From the NCBI GenBank assembly GCA_022486705.1, contig JAKVKC010000003.1, positions 45,465-109,464 of the forward strand: a stretch of DNA of 64,000 bases, given 5' to 3'. Position numbers and translations under genes: made by a program. Of the stretch, positions 25,477 to 34,713 are shown piece after piece; the first letter of the stretch is position 1; each line of letters begins with the position of its first letter. Origin of the DNA: Solobacterium sp. (GTDB lineage: Bacteria; Bacillota_I; Bacilli_A; Erysipelotrichales; Erysipelotrichaceae). The notes below the pieces were generated by a model that was not told the DNA's origin, searched no databases, and saw only the letters and a list, made by a program, of their open reading frames with translations.

Positions 25477-26751
25477 TCAGGCAATCCTTGTACCGCCTAC
25501 ATTTCTGATCCGCAGAATATAGCAGCATCCTTTGCCGAAAGCATTTTCCAATGTTTCGATATATTTCTGAACTTGTTCTTTCTTTACAAACGCCTGGATC
25601 GTACCGGCAAAACCGCCGCCATGGACACGATAGGCACCATTTTCTCCGATCACTGCTTCGCTGAGAGCCAAAGCGACTGCAATCGGCTGCTTCATTGTCT
25701 CCCCTGGCACATTGATATTCTGCAGGTACATATAGCTGGAATGCCCGCTCTCTCTGACAAGCTTCAGAAATTCATTGATATTTTTGTCTTTCAGAGCAGC
25801 CGCTTCCGCTTTGGCTCTTCTTGTTTCATTGACATAATGATAGCTGCGCAGAAAAGCACGGTCACCGCATGTCTCACGGATCTCTTTGACGTGGCTGATC
25901 AATTCTTCGGCAGATGTCTGCCCCAATACCTTTTTGCCAAGTACGGAAGCAACGTGCTTCATCTCTGTCGGGATCAGGCCGTATTCATCGCTCAGATCCG
26001 CATGCGATGCTTTGACATCTGTCAAAACAAGAGCGTATCCATAATCAGCTGGATCGAACGGAACTTTTTCAACAACAGGATTTTCCGGATCCGCAAAGTC
26101 AATGGCCGCAAAAGAGCCGACCGAACATGCCATCTGATCCAGCAGTCCGCTAGGTTTCATGAAATATTCATTTTCAGCATACTGTCCAATCTTCGCAATT
26201 TCCGGTGCAGATACTTTGTCCTCATTATAAAGACTGTTCTGGATCGTGCCGATCAGGACTTCAAAAGCAGCACTGCTTGACATACCGCCGCCAGCGATCA
26301 CATCGCTCTCGGCAAAGGCTTCAAAGCCGCCGCAATGATAGCCTCGTTTGACCAATCCTGCTGCGACCCCGCGGATCAAAGCTTCTGTACTGTTCTTTTC
26401 TTCTTTATGAATCGTCAGATCATTCAGATCGACCGGATCAACTTCAAACCCCTTTGCACTGTATCTTACAATAGGTTCCTTTGTCGGAATGACAGCCGCA
26501 ATGCAGTCCAGATTCAAAGAAGCTGCTAAGACACTGCCAAGCTGGTGATCGGTGTGATTCCCGCCGACTTCTGTTCTTCCCGGTGCCGAGAAGATCATCA
26601 CTTCCTGATCGCCATACAGTTTCAGAGCATTTTCCAAAAGATCGCCGTATCTTTTTCTCTGCGCTGCTACTTCTTCTTTTCCATACAGTTCCCCAAACTT
26701 CTGATCTAAACTTCCGGTCTTGATGCTTTCTGACAATTCTGAGATCTTCAT
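25477..26751 (-). CDS. galK: Galactokinase
   Basis: A 424-residue GHMP kinase. Motif 1 is APGRTEVGGNHTDHQLG (near residue 55), the galactokinase signature, with Glu where many have Asn. The phosphate-binding loop is GGGMSSSAAFEV near 155, and motif 3 is HGGGFAGTIQAFV near 388. It phosphorylates galactose at C1 for the Leloir pathway. No galT, galE or galactose regulator is nearby. It sits 18 bases after rnc in a DNA/RNA-processing group, so it may be constitutive, or it may act on a related sugar; this cannot be told from the sequence. Confidence 0.9.
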   Translation of the reverse strand: MKISELSESIKTGSLDQKFGELYGKEEVAAQRKRYGDLLENALKLYGDQEVMIFSAPGRTEVGGNHTDHQLGSVLAASLNLDCIAAVIPTKEPIVRYSAKGFEVDPVDLNDLTIHKEEKNSTEALIRGVAAGLVKRGYHCGGFEAFAESDVIAGGGMSSSAAFEVLIGTIQNSLYNEDKVSAPEIAKIGQYAENEYFMKPSGLLDQMACSVGSFAAIDFADPENPVVEKVPFDPADYGYALVLTDVKASHADLSDEYGLIPTEMKHVASVLGKKVLGQTSAEELISHVKEIRETCGDRAFLRSYHYVNETRRAKAEAAALKDKNINEFLKLVRESGHSSYMYLQNINVPGETMKQPIAVALALSEAVIGENGAYRVHGGGFAGTIQAFVKKEQVQKYIETLENAFGKGCCYILRIRNVGGTRIA

Positions 26752-26769
26752 AGCAATTTTTCTCCTTTA

Positions 26770-27450
26770 TTATTTTGCCATTTTCTCAAATGCGCTTTTT
26801 GCCGCATTCTGTTCTGCCTGTTTTTTTGAAGAACCTTCACCGGTACCAAGGATCAAACCATCTACGATCACATTCATAACGAACGTCGGAGAATTTGCCT
26901 GTCCTCTTTCGGAAACAAGCTCATATCTGACCGTTCTTCTTGAATCTGACTGTACGTATTCCTGCAGCTTTGTCTTATAGTCATGAATGATACCTACATC
27001 CTCTGGCGAAGCTAAGCGAGGTGTAATGCACTCACCGAGAATATTATCGATCGGCTTCATGCCCTGATCTAAGAAAAGCGCACCGAGGAATGCTTCAAAG
27101 CTGTCTGCCATGATCGCATCCTTATTTCTGCCGCCGCTTTTTTCTTCCCCATCGCCAAGCAGTAAGAAATCATTCAGATGAAGCTGTCTGCTGTAGATGG
27201 CAAGTGCTTTTTCACACACCAGCTGTGCTCTTAAACGGGTCATCTGTCCTTCGGCAAGTCCCAAAGGAAAGATTGCATTGGAGCTCCACAGCTGCAGTAC
27301 AGCATCTCCCATAAATTCAAGGCGTTCATTATCATTTCTTCCTTTATGCTCATGTGCATATGAGGAATGCATAAATGCCTGATGGATCATATCTTTATTC
27401 TTCACCGTGATTCCGCGGTTTTTCAGCCAATCAACAATATCCACGATCAA
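26770..27450 (-). CDS. rnc: Ribonuclease III
   Basis: 226 residues. The catalytic signature NERLEFMGDAVLQL is near residue 41 and the second acidic site ADSFEAFLGALFLDQG near 115. A C-terminal double-strand-RNA-binding domain runs about 155-225, ending SSKKQAEQNAAKSAFEKM. It processes rRNA precursors and structured mRNAs in the cytoplasm. It starts five bases after recG stops. Length is normal. Most Firmicutes have rnc next to smc and ftsY, so the pairing with recG is a local arrangement. Confidence 0.97.
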   Translation of the reverse strand: MIVDIVDWLKNRGITVKNKDMIHQAFMHSSYAHEHKGRNDNERLEFMGDAVLQLWSSNAIFPLGLAEGQMTRLRAQLVCEKALAIYSRQLHLNDFLLLGDGEEKSGGRNKDAIMADSFEAFLGALFLDQGMKPIDNILGECITPRLASPEDVGIIHDYKTKLQEYVQSDSRRTVRYELVSERGQANSPTFVMNVIVDGLILGTGEGSSKKQAEQNAAKSAFEKMAK

Positions 27451-27455
27451 TCCTC

Positions 27456-29468
27456 CTAATCAACGTATGCGGACTCTTTTTCATTCCGCCTTTTTACCCA
27501 TTCTAAAACAGCAGCGTATGCTGGATCCTCCGGATCGCGCATCATTGTTTCTGCATCAGCCCTTGCCGCATTTATCATTCCTGTATCTTCAATGATATTG
27601 CCTAAAATAAAGTCCGGCACTCCGCTCTGTCTCGTCCCTAGTATATCACCAGGACCGCGCAGCCGTAAATCTTCATAGCTGATTTCAAAACCATTATTGC
27701 TGCGAACCAGGACATTCAGCCTTTCCTGGACGGATGCTTCCTTTGAACTGCTGAGCAGCCAGCATCTTCCCTGCACCTTTCCACGCTGGATCCTGCCGCG
27801 CAGCTGATGCAGCTGCGACAGACCAAAGCGGTCAGCATCATAGATGATCATGCCGGTCGCATTGACAACATTCATGCCTACTTCCACGACCGTCGTCGAA
27901 ACAAGGACCTGGATCTGATCAGCCGCAAAAGCATTCATAACTTCCTGTTTCTCATCGCTGTTCATTCTGCCATGCAGCAAAGCGACTGTATATGAAGAAA
28001 ACAGTTTCTGAAGACTGGCACATGTATCCTGCACATTGCGGGCATCATATTCTTCATTTTCTTCAACGGCCGCACAGATCACATACAGCTGGTGTCCCTG
28101 CTGCAGCAGATCCTGCACATCTTTCAGGACACTGCGGAAGCTGTTCTCATGAATGTACTGCGTGATTGGTTCTTTTCTGCCTGCCGGCATCGTTTCAATG
28201 GTTGAAATATCCATGTCTCCAAATAAAGTTGAAGCTAAAGTCCGCGGAATTGGGGTGGCGCTCATCAGCAGAAAATCTGCCTGATCCCCTTTCTGCTTCA
28301 ATGCCCTTCTCTGTTCAACCCCAAAGCGCTGCTGCTCGTCTGCTGCGACTAAGCCCAGATCATGGAATTTCACGGATTCCTGCAGGATCGCATGGGTCCC
28401 TACCGTGATATCGATCGTTCCTTCCGCAATTTCTTTTATTATCTCTGCTTTTTCATCCGCCGGCATGCCGCTGTACAGTACCGCTGTTCTTATGCCATAG
28501 CGATCTAAAAGATCATGCAGACTGCGGGCATGCTGCAGAGCCAGGATCTCGGTCGGAGCCAGCAGTGCCCCCTGATATCCGGCACTCTTGCACGCTGCCA
28601 AGGCAATCGCTGCTACAATAGTCTTGCCGCATCCCACATCGCCCTGCAGAAGCCGATACATTGCTTTTGTACTGCCCATATCATTCAGAATATCCTTCAA
28701 TGCTTTCTTCTGATCTTCGGTCAATTCATAAGGCAGATCCGCAATCATCTGCACAATTATTTTTCTGTCATAAATGCGAGGCTGCTTATAAATGCCATTT
28801 CCTTTTTCATTTTTCAGCTGGGCAACAGCAGTAAAGAACTTAAGAAATTCTTCATATTTCAATGTGCGATAAGCAGAAGCTATATCATTCTGCGTTTCCG
28901 GAAAATGGACCCGTTTCAATGCCTCGGCTTTATGCAGCAGCTTATACTTTCGAAGAAAAATATCTGGTACAATATCTTCAATTTCGTTCTGAAGTTCTTC
29001 ATATACTCGGCGCACAGAATCTCTTATGGTCCTCTGCTGAATTCCCTGTTTCGTACTGTATACCGGTGTGATCGCCGGATGATCTTTCAGCGCATGCATG
29101 TCATAGCTGATGGCTGTGACTTTCGAACCGCCCTGATAGATTCCCTGAATCGTAATGATCTGATTCATCGCAAGATTTTTTGCCCAAGGACGGTTGAAGA
29201 TCGTGATCTTCAGGACACGATCATTGCTCTGTACATCAAAGCTGCTGGATGACATGCGGCCATGCCGCCATGTCCTCACTGTACTGATCACTTCTGCCTC
29301 AAAGGATACCTTTTCTTTCAGCTGCCATTCTTCAAACGGTTTGACCGCAAGTATGTCATAGCGCATAGGATAGTAGGCAAGAAGCTCCTCGGCGGTATGC
29401 AGATTGAGATGAGCCAGAGCCTCAATCCTTTTTGGGGTCAGATGAAGACGCTTTTCATTCAGTTCCAT
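27456..29468 (-). CDS. recG: ATP-dependent DNA helicase RecG
   Basis: 670 residues. The N-terminal wedge/OB domain is followed by helicase motifs: LLQGDVGCGKTIVAAIAL (motif I, near 277), DEQQRFGVEQR (motif II), LMSATPIPRTLA (motif III), and TTVVEVGMNV with QLRGRIQRG (motifs V and VI). RecG remodels stalled forks and branched intermediates. It is the first gene of the recG-rnc-galK-HerA unit and follows a terminator hairpin. The length is close to the usual 680-690. Confidence 0.97.
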   Translation of the reverse strand: MELNEKRLHLTPKRIEALAHLNLHTAEELLAYYPMRYDILAVKPFEEWQLKEKVSFEAEVISTVRTWRHGRMSSSSFDVQSNDRVLKITIFNRPWAKNLAMNQIITIQGIYQGGSKVTAISYDMHALKDHPAITPVYSTKQGIQQRTIRDSVRRVYEELQNEIEDIVPDIFLRKYKLLHKAEALKRVHFPETQNDIASAYRTLKYEEFLKFFTAVAQLKNEKGNGIYKQPRIYDRKIIVQMIADLPYELTEDQKKALKDILNDMGSTKAMYRLLQGDVGCGKTIVAAIALAACKSAGYQGALLAPTEILALQHARSLHDLLDRYGIRTAVLYSGMPADEKAEIIKEIAEGTIDITVGTHAILQESVKFHDLGLVAADEQQRFGVEQRRALKQKGDQADFLLMSATPIPRTLASTLFGDMDISTIETMPAGRKEPITQYIHENSFRSVLKDVQDLLQQGHQLYVICAAVEENEEYDARNVQDTCASLQKLFSSYTVALLHGRMNSDEKQEVMNAFAADQIQVLVSTTVVEVGMNVVNATGMIIYDADRFGLSQLHQLRGRIQRGKVQGRCWLLSSSKEASVQERLNVLVRSNNGFEISYEDLRLRGPGDILGTRQSGVPDFILGNIIEDTGMINAARADAETMMRDPEDPAYAAVLEWVKRRNEKESAYVD

Positions 29469-29486
29469 AGTCCCATTATACCATCG

Positions 29487-29511
29487 AAAAAGACGGGCTT
29501 CCCCGTCTTTT
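29487..29511. terminator. Terminator after the two-repeat lipoprotein gene
   Basis: AGACGGG (29491-29497) and CCCGTCT (29502-29508) form a seven-pair stem with a four-base loop and A/T runs on both sides. It ends the lipoprotein gene on the minus strand, just before recG. Confidence 0.9.
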
Positions 29512-29540
29512 ATGTCAGTATGGATACATCAGAATTGCAG

Positions 29541-30317
29541 TTACTTTGCGGCTGGATCTTTGAACGAAATTTCAGTTGCGCCTGTCTTTGCATCAGCTGC
29601 AATCAGATAGATCGGAGCTGTTTCATAAGACAGTGTCGTAAATGTTCCTGTGTAGCCAGATGCTGTTGTAAATTCAATTGTAAATGTACCAAGCTTGCCG
29701 TCAGCAGAGATCAGTCCAGCAGGAACTGCATCCAATGTGATCACTGTCTGGCCATCTGCCTTAGCAGCATCACCGACACGGTTCTCTCCCTTATCAGAAG
29801 AACCTGTAGGATACAGATATAAAGACTTGACTTCTTCGCCGGTAGAATTCTTTACTGTGTATGTTGCAGGATTTGCACCGAACTTAATTGCAGTTGCACC
29901 CGTCTTAGCATCTTCCGCAATCAGAGTAATTGGAGCTGTTTCAATGCTCAGCGTTGTAAATGTGCCAGTATAGCCGCCCTTGGTCGTGAATTCCAGCGTC
30001 AGCTTTGTTGAAGAAGCTTTATCTCCTGCATCATAGGTCGCATAGGCAGCATGTGCATTTGACAGGCCCTTTTCACCAGCCAGATTTGTGCCCTTATCCG
30101 TTGCATCTGTTGGATAAAGATACAGTCCTGTAACGGAATCATTTGTTGCATTGTAGATGGTGTACTCACCTACCGTTGCCGCTGCACTTGCAGAGGCAGA
30201 AGCAGCTGCTGTCGAAGCAGCCGCTGTTGAGCTTGCTGAAGCAGAATTGCTGCTTGAGCAGGCAGCCAGAGTCAGCGCCATTAAGGCAGCTGTTCCGGCA
30301 GTTAGCATTTTCTTCAT
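29541..30317 (-). CDS. Secreted lipoprotein with two tandem about 100-residue repeats, unknown family
   Basis: 258 residues. The signal peptide ends in the lipobox LTLAAC (Cys20), followed by a Ser/Ala linker to about residue 48. Two repeats follow, about 50-147 and 151-253. Each begins with a YTIYN or YTVKN strand, has LYLYPT followed by DKG, and ends with YTGTFTTLS, ETAPI, LIA and DAKTGAT. The repeats look beta-rich and are probably an internal duplication. I do not recognise the family and assign no function. The gene stands alone, with a TTGACA promoter whose -10 overlaps a palindrome, and its own terminator. The linker resembles that of the binding protein at 11153-12295. Confidence 0.85.
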   Translation of the reverse strand: MKKMLTAGTAALMALTLAACSSSNSASASSTAAASTAAASASASAAATVGEYTIYNATNDSVTGLYLYPTDATDKGTNLAGEKGLSNAHAAYATYDAGDKASSTKLTLEFTTKGGYTGTFTTLSIETAPITLIAEDAKTGATAIKFGANPATYTVKNSTGEEVKSLYLYPTGSSDKGENRVGDAAKADGQTVITLDAVPAGLISADGKLGTFTIEFTTASGYTGTFTTLSYETAPIYLIAADAKTGATEISFKDPAAK

Positions 30318-30382
30318 TGATTTTCTCTCCTTATTGTAAATTCATGAATTGATCTAAAAATTCCATACTGATGGCGTGCAGT

Positions 30383-30426
30383 CCTGCATGCATTATCATC
30401 ATGCAGGAATCGAGAAATCATGTCAA
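30383..30426 (-). promoter_or_regulatory. Promoter of the lipoprotein gene overlapped by a palindrome
   Basis: On the minus strand, TTGACA (30426-30421), a 17-base spacer and CATGAT (30403-30398) form a promoter. The perfect inverted repeat CCTGCATG-N9-CATGCAGG (30383-30407) covers the -10. No T run follows it, so it is more likely an operator, or a 5'-end hairpin, than a terminator. Confidence 0.55.
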
Positions 30427-30442
30427 TTGAAATGCTCAGAAG

Positions 30443-31531
30443 CTATTGAATAATGCCAAAAGAATACTGCGGTTTGATCCAATCCAGCAGGATCTGTTCA
30501 TTCGCATTGATCTTTCCGACAAGATTGTATTCGTTGGATACTTCCATCTCTTTCAATACGATCCAGACTTCCCCGCGGTAATGCTCCAAATTATCATTGA
30601 CGATCAGGATATCTCCGCGATGAGCTGTAAAGCCAGTATCGCAGCGAGCTGGAATGGACTTTCCGGCAAAGACGACACGCGGCCAGGAGGAACGGATGAT
30701 CCATTCATTGGCGTCATCTCTGCTCTGGTGCTTATCCCAATATAAGACTTCTTTCTCGGTATCGCTCAAGTCAGGAATGATATCTGCTTTGATATTGATC
30801 TTTGACAGATCCGCTGAAGCCATTGCGGTAAGCTCTTCGTCTGAAGCAAAGCAGTTGCCGACCATGATATCCTGACATAGATTGATGGCATTCAGATGCC
30901 GTACCTGCAGATCGATCGGCAGATCGCGATGCATTTCCAAGGTAGGCAGACCATCATAAACTGGCCAAGGACCAAAGGTATCTTTCTGCTGCGAAGTCAC
31001 GAAGGAAGCAATTCTCATTCTTTCTTTCTGATACTGCGATGTCAGTTCAATATATCTCTGCAGTCCCATGCCTGTATGTCTCTGCGGGAAGAAATTTGAG
31101 CACATGCACATATTCTCCCGATCCGCGCCGCATTTGACCAGAGTATCAATGGAAATGGTGCCGGAAGCGTTGTATTCGATCTTAATGCCATAAGGATTAT
31201 GCGTGATTGCCGCATCCGCCGGCGCCCCGAAGTTGCCATCCAGACGGATGATATCGAGTCCCATTTCATGGAACAGGGAAAGATCATACGGGGTTGCACC
31301 GATATGTTCAAATACCTGAGGATTTGTATCCGCCGATACCGTCAGACCGGCTTCATGAGCAACGGAGCAGAATTCTTTAAAATTCTTTACAAGCTCTTCT
31401 TTGCTTTCTTTCACTGACAGAAAGCATGTAAAAACGCGGTGAAATCCCAAGCTCCCGGCCTTGCGCATATATGCATATGCTTTTTCTTTGGTCGTGTGTT
31501 CAGGATAAACAGAAATGCCTAATTGTTTCAT
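30443..31531 (-). CDS. mupG: MupG-family TIM-barrel protein (DUF871), probable 6-phospho-N-acetylmuramidase
   Basis: 362 residues in the DUF871/MupG family. An N-terminal TIM barrel begins LGISVYPEHTTKEKAYAY, with GFHRVFTCFLS and an IIRLDGNFG strand near residue 90. A small C-terminal beta domain follows (RCDTGFTAHRGDILIVND near 305). MupG of Staphylococcus aureus cleaves imported MurNAc-6-phosphate-sugar in cell-wall recycling. Other DUF871 members act on related phospho-disaccharides, so the substrate is only probable. No PTS gene adjoins it. It lies between a terminator for fakA and the lipoprotein promoter. Confidence 0.8.
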   Translation of the reverse strand: MKQLGISVYPEHTTKEKAYAYMRKAGSLGFHRVFTCFLSVKESKEELVKNFKEFCSVAHEAGLTVSADTNPQVFEHIGATPYDLSLFHEMGLDIIRLDGNFGAPADAAITHNPYGIKIEYNASGTISIDTLVKCGADRENMCMCSNFFPQRHTGMGLQRYIELTSQYQKERMRIASFVTSQQKDTFGPWPVYDGLPTLEMHRDLPIDLQVRHLNAINLCQDIMVGNCFASDEELTAMASADLSKINIKADIIPDLSDTEKEVLYWDKHQSRDDANEWIIRSSWPRVVFAGKSIPARCDTGFTAHRGDILIVNDNLEHYRGEVWIVLKEMEVSNEYNLVGKINANEQILLDWIKPQYSFGIIQ

Positions 31532-31566
31532 AGTTCAGATCCCTCTCTTTTCTCTATCATACCTTA

Positions 31567-31593
31567 TAAAAGAAAAGAGCGCTACCTGCGCTC
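31567..31593 (-). terminator. Terminator after fakA
   Basis: The stem GAGCGC/GCGCTC (31593-31577 on the minus strand) has a five-base loop and is followed by TTTTCTTTT. It lies 15-40 bases after the fakA stop. Confidence 0.88.
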
Positions 31594-31607
31594 CTTCAGA
31601 TCACTGC

Positions 31608-33221
31608 TTATTCTACACCGATGAAGAAACTGTATACTGGCTGTCCGCCATCCTGCAGATCTACATCTACTTCAAAACTGTCTTCGGTAAATTTCTTGAT
31701 CTCTTCTGATTCCTCATCTGTTGCTTCGGAGCCCTTAATGATTGTTACGATCTCCGAATCATCATCACACATCGTCGTGATCAGCTGCTTCGTTGCATCA
31801 ACTTTATCTTTTGATGTATAAACGATCTCTTTGCCGCAGATTGCCATGAAGTCACCGCTGTGGATCTCTTTGCCATCGACCGTAGTATCTTTCACTGCAT
31901 ACGTGATCGATCCTGTCTTGACATGTGCAATAGCTTCCTTCATCGCTGCTGTATTTGTTTCCGCATCTTCATCCGGATTGAAATTAATGCATGCACTCAG
32001 TCCTTCCGGCACTGATTTTGTCGGCAGGACAATGACATCTTTGCCTTCTGTTACCGAGGCTGCCTGATTGGCTGCCATGATGATATTTCCATTGTTAGGC
32101 AGAATATAGATATGCTTTGCATTGACTTTCTTAATAGCTGAAACAATATCTTCTGTCGAAGGATTCATTGTCTGACCGCCGGAAACAACTACATCTGCCC
32201 GATAGTCCGTGAACAGCTTCTTCAGTCCATCGCCGGCAGCTACAGCGATCAATCCATATTCTTTTGCTTCAGCAGGCTGCTGAACTTCATCTTCATCAAT
32301 GATCGAAGCATTCATATCATCCTGTACAGATTCGATCTGGACCTTACGGAAACTACCGTATCTTTCAGCCAGCATCAGAACCTCGCCCGGTGTCATTGTA
32401 TTCACCCGTACTTTGATCGTCTTTTCATCTGCGAGCAGTGTCAGTTTATTGCCGAGCTGTTCCAAAGATTTGCGGAAACGATCCTCATTGAAACTGTGCG
32501 CATGTTTCTCATCAAAGTCCAGAATAAATTCTGTACGATAACCAGATGCGTGTTCATTCTTTGTTTCCGAGCTCTTCTCTGCTTCTTCCGCAGAAGTGAT
32601 CGGATTGCCATCCAGAAATGCTTTAAAGCCATCAAAAATAATGACCAGTCCCGCACCGCCGGAATCAACGACATGAGCTTCCTTCAGGACAGGCAGCAGT
32701 TCCGGTGTACGATCCAAAGAAGCTTTGGCTTCCTTGCACAGCATTTCCATAAAGCTTTCAATCGAAACATCCGGATTCTTCTCAAGATACAGACTGCATG
32801 TCTCGGAAGCTTCACGGATGACTGTCAGGATCGTTCCTTCGACCGGTCTCATTACTGCCTTATATGCAAGTTTTGAACCATTCAGCAGAGCATCTGCATA
32901 CTCTTTGACGGTCAGTTCTTCCTTATCACCGATATACTGATAAAAACCGCGGAAGATCTGAGACAGGATCACGCCGGAGTTTCCTCTGGCTCCCATGAGA
33001 AGTCCTCTGCTGAGCGTTTTCGCTACGACCGGCAGTGAATCGCTGCCGCTGTTATGAACTTCATTGATGCCGTTTGTAAACGTCAGAGACATATTTGTTC
33101 CTGTATCGCCATCCGGTACAGGGAAAACATTCAGCGCATCAACATCTTTTCTGCGTCCATTCAGATTATTGCAGCCGCTTTCCAGCATGCCTTTAAAAAC
33201 TTTACCATCGATCTTATCCAT
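31608..33221 (-). CDS. fakA: Fatty acid kinase catalytic subunit FakA (DAK2 domain)
   Basis: 537 residues. The N-terminal DAK2 kinase domain shows NVFPVPDGDTGTNMSLT (near residue 30), the acidic Mg-ATP site, and LLMGARGNSGVILSQ near 75. A middle and C-terminal FakB-binding domain ends DGGQPVYSFFIGVE, typical of YloV. FakA phosphorylates exogenous fatty acids presented by FakB for phospholipid synthesis. No fakB is in the window. It follows the Asp23-family gene by 17 bases, the usual yloU-yloV arrangement, but here recG is separated from it by two genes. Confidence 0.93.
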   Translation of the reverse strand: MDKIDGKVFKGMLESGCNNLNGRRKDVDALNVFPVPDGDTGTNMSLTFTNGINEVHNSGSDSLPVVAKTLSRGLLMGARGNSGVILSQIFRGFYQYIGDKEELTVKEYADALLNGSKLAYKAVMRPVEGTILTVIREASETCSLYLEKNPDVSIESFMEMLCKEAKASLDRTPELLPVLKEAHVVDSGGAGLVIIFDGFKAFLDGNPITSAEEAEKSSETKNEHASGYRTEFILDFDEKHAHSFNEDRFRKSLEQLGNKLTLLADEKTIKVRVNTMTPGEVLMLAERYGSFRKVQIESVQDDMNASIIDEDEVQQPAEAKEYGLIAVAAGDGLKKLFTDYRADVVVSGGQTMNPSTEDIVSAIKKVNAKHIYILPNNGNIIMAANQAASVTEGKDVIVLPTKSVPEGLSACINFNPDEDAETNTAAMKEAIAHVKTGSITYAVKDTTVDGKEIHSGDFMAICGKEIVYTSKDKVDATKQLITTMCDDDSEIVTIIKGSEATDEESEEIKKFTEDSFEVDVDLQDGGQPVYSFFIGVE

Positions 33222-33238
33222 CTTAGACTCCCCTTTAT

Positions 33239-33598
33239 TTATCCAATTACACGGACGCCCTGGACGAACACATTCACGGACGCAATCTCTTGAGACAAAG
33301 TCTTCTCAAGCATATATTTGACTTTCTTCTGCGCTTCCTGCACAACTTCAGAGATCTTCACTCCAAAGCTAACAATAATGTACAGATCAATCTCCAATCC
33401 ATTCGGCGTATCGCGCACAACTACTCCCTTAGCGTAATTGTCCTTTTTCAGCAGTTCAGCCCATCCATCGCGCAGCACCTGCGTACTGGACATACCGACA
33501 ACACCATAGCATTCCGTAATGACGCCGCCAGCCAAACTTGCGATTGCTTCCTGTGAAACAGAAATACTGCCATAATTTGTTTTCTTCTCAACTGTCAT
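33239..33598 (-). CDS. Asp23/Gls24-family envelope protein (YloU-like)
   Basis: 119 residues of the Asp23/Gls24 family. The start is YGSISVSQEAIASLAGGVITECYGVVGMS, followed by KGVVVRDTPNGLEIDLYIIVSFGVKI and VNVFVQGVRVIG at the end. Members sit at the inner membrane or cell envelope and are linked to alkaline and envelope stress. The ATG has an AAGGAG ribosome site, and a promoter with an extended -10 lies 24-52 bases upstream. It forms one unit with fakA. Confidence 0.93.
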   Translation of the reverse strand: MTVEKKTNYGSISVSQEAIASLAGGVITECYGVVGMSSTQVLRDGWAELLKKDNYAKGVVVRDTPNGLEIDLYIIVSFGVKISEVVQEAQKKVKYMLEKTLSQEIASVNVFVQGVRVIG

Positions 33599-33621
33599 AA
33601 GATAACTCCTTACAATTTATA

Positions 33622-33650
33622 ATTATATCAAATTTCTCTGATGATACCAA
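33622..33650 (-). promoter_or_regulatory. Promoter of the Asp23-fakA operon
   Basis: On the minus strand, TTGGTA (33650-33645), a 17-base spacer and TATAAT (33627-33622), the last preceded by TGA as an extended -10. It lies in the gap after ftsQ and 24 bases before the Asp23-family start. Confidence 0.75.
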
Positions 33651-33660
33651 TAAGAAGCAG

Positions 33661-34713
33661 CTATTCTGCTCCCTCTGGCAATACCAGAGCGCCTGTCGCA
33701 TAATATCCAGCTTCATAATGTTCCTGAAATTTTGCATCTAATACTTCTGTGCCATTGCTGTCGATTGGAATCGCAATCTTCTTGCCATTGCTGTCCAATG
33801 CATCGCTTCCGCTGCTGTCTGTATAGTAATGTTTTGCAATCTGATCGCCATAGGAATTCTTGATGACATTGCCAGATGCGTCTGTCCAGTACTCTGTTTC
33901 AGATGCTGTCTCATTCCACGGACATGTCCTCGTATACACGGTATCGCCCGTATCTCCCGAAAATGCAAAGACGCATTTCGAACTGTCCGTTACTTTCTTT
34001 TCAACGAGATGATACTGATTGATCATATACAGATCATGATAGTTTGATACAAAGTAGCCGCCTGTCCGCATCAGTATTTTCAATGTCTGATCATCATACG
34101 GAAGTTTATACTGACTGATCTCTGAAATATCCGCGATCACAGAAGTCTCCACATCCGCGAATGCACTGCAAAGCTGCTTTGTCTCATCCTCATCATCAAA
34201 ACCGGTGATCAGCGGAATATTTGCAATAATGTCAAGATATCCGCTGTCTAAAGATGCCGTTGTATGATCCGCCAGAATGACCGTCGGCTCATCGCTGTCA
34301 TAGCGGTATCCTATCGCCTTTTTTTCCGTGATATCAATGGAAACAACATGATTTGCATTCAAAGATACTTTGGCATCCTGGATCATCGGATTGCTTTTCA
34401 GGCGCATTTCGGTAATAAACGGAACGGTCAGGAAAAAGCGATGGCTGGTGTCAATGTTAGATACTTCCTTGATATATTCTGCCGGAAGATTCACATTTCC
34501 GCTGACCGAAACACCTTTGACACAGCTTGATGGCATACTGAAATATACCGCAATGATCAAAAGAGCACCGCAGAACATTGCCCATTTCAATACGCGCGGC
34601 TGGCTGCTGATGAAATCGATCTGTGCTTTATGAAGACGCTTCTTTGCAAAGATCTCCTGTACCCCAGAAGGTACATAGTCTTCTTCTTCCGTTTTGATAT
34701 CATCTGCTACCAA
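33661..34713 (-). CDS. ftsQ: Cell division protein FtsQ/DivIB
   Basis: 350 residues. A cytoplasmic N-terminus of about 45 residues and one membrane helix (WAMFCGALLIIAVYFSM) are followed by an extracellular POTRA domain (VKGVSVSGNVNLPAEYIKEV) and a beta domain containing KKAIGYR. The C-terminal hundred residues are rich in Asp, Ser, Gly and Tyr and are less conserved. DivIB helps assemble the division septum with FtsL and DivIC. It follows murB with a seven-base overlap, as in division/cell-wall clusters. Identity rests on layout and context. Confidence 0.85.
   Translation of the reverse strand: MVADDIKTEEEDYVPSGVQEIFAKKRLHKAQIDFISSQPRVLKWAMFCGALLIIAVYFSMPSSCVKGVSVSGNVNLPAEYIKEVSNIDTSHRFFLTVPFITEMRLKSNPMIQDAKVSLNANHVVSIDITEKKAIGYRYDSDEPTVILADHTTASLDSGYLDIIANIPLITGFDDEDETKQLCSAFADVETSVIADISEISQYKLPYDDQTLKILMRTGGYFVSNYHDLYMINQYHLVEKKVTDSSKCVFAFSGDTGDTVYTRTCPWNETASETEYWTDASGNVIKNSYGDQIAKHYYTDSSGSDALDSNGKKIAIPIDSNGTEVLDAKFQEHYEAGYYATGALVLPEGAE

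Noticed and set aside
25573..26280. A 235-codon plus-strand frame opposite galK
   Set aside because: Antisense to conserved GHMP-kinase motifs; no support of its own.
28515..29252. A 245-codon plus-strand frame opposite recG
   Set aside because: Antisense to clear RecG motifs; no start signal or domain.
30383..30407. Hairpin CCTGCATG/CATGCAGG as a terminator
   Set aside because: No T run on either strand; it overlaps the -10 of a good promoter, so operator is the better reading.
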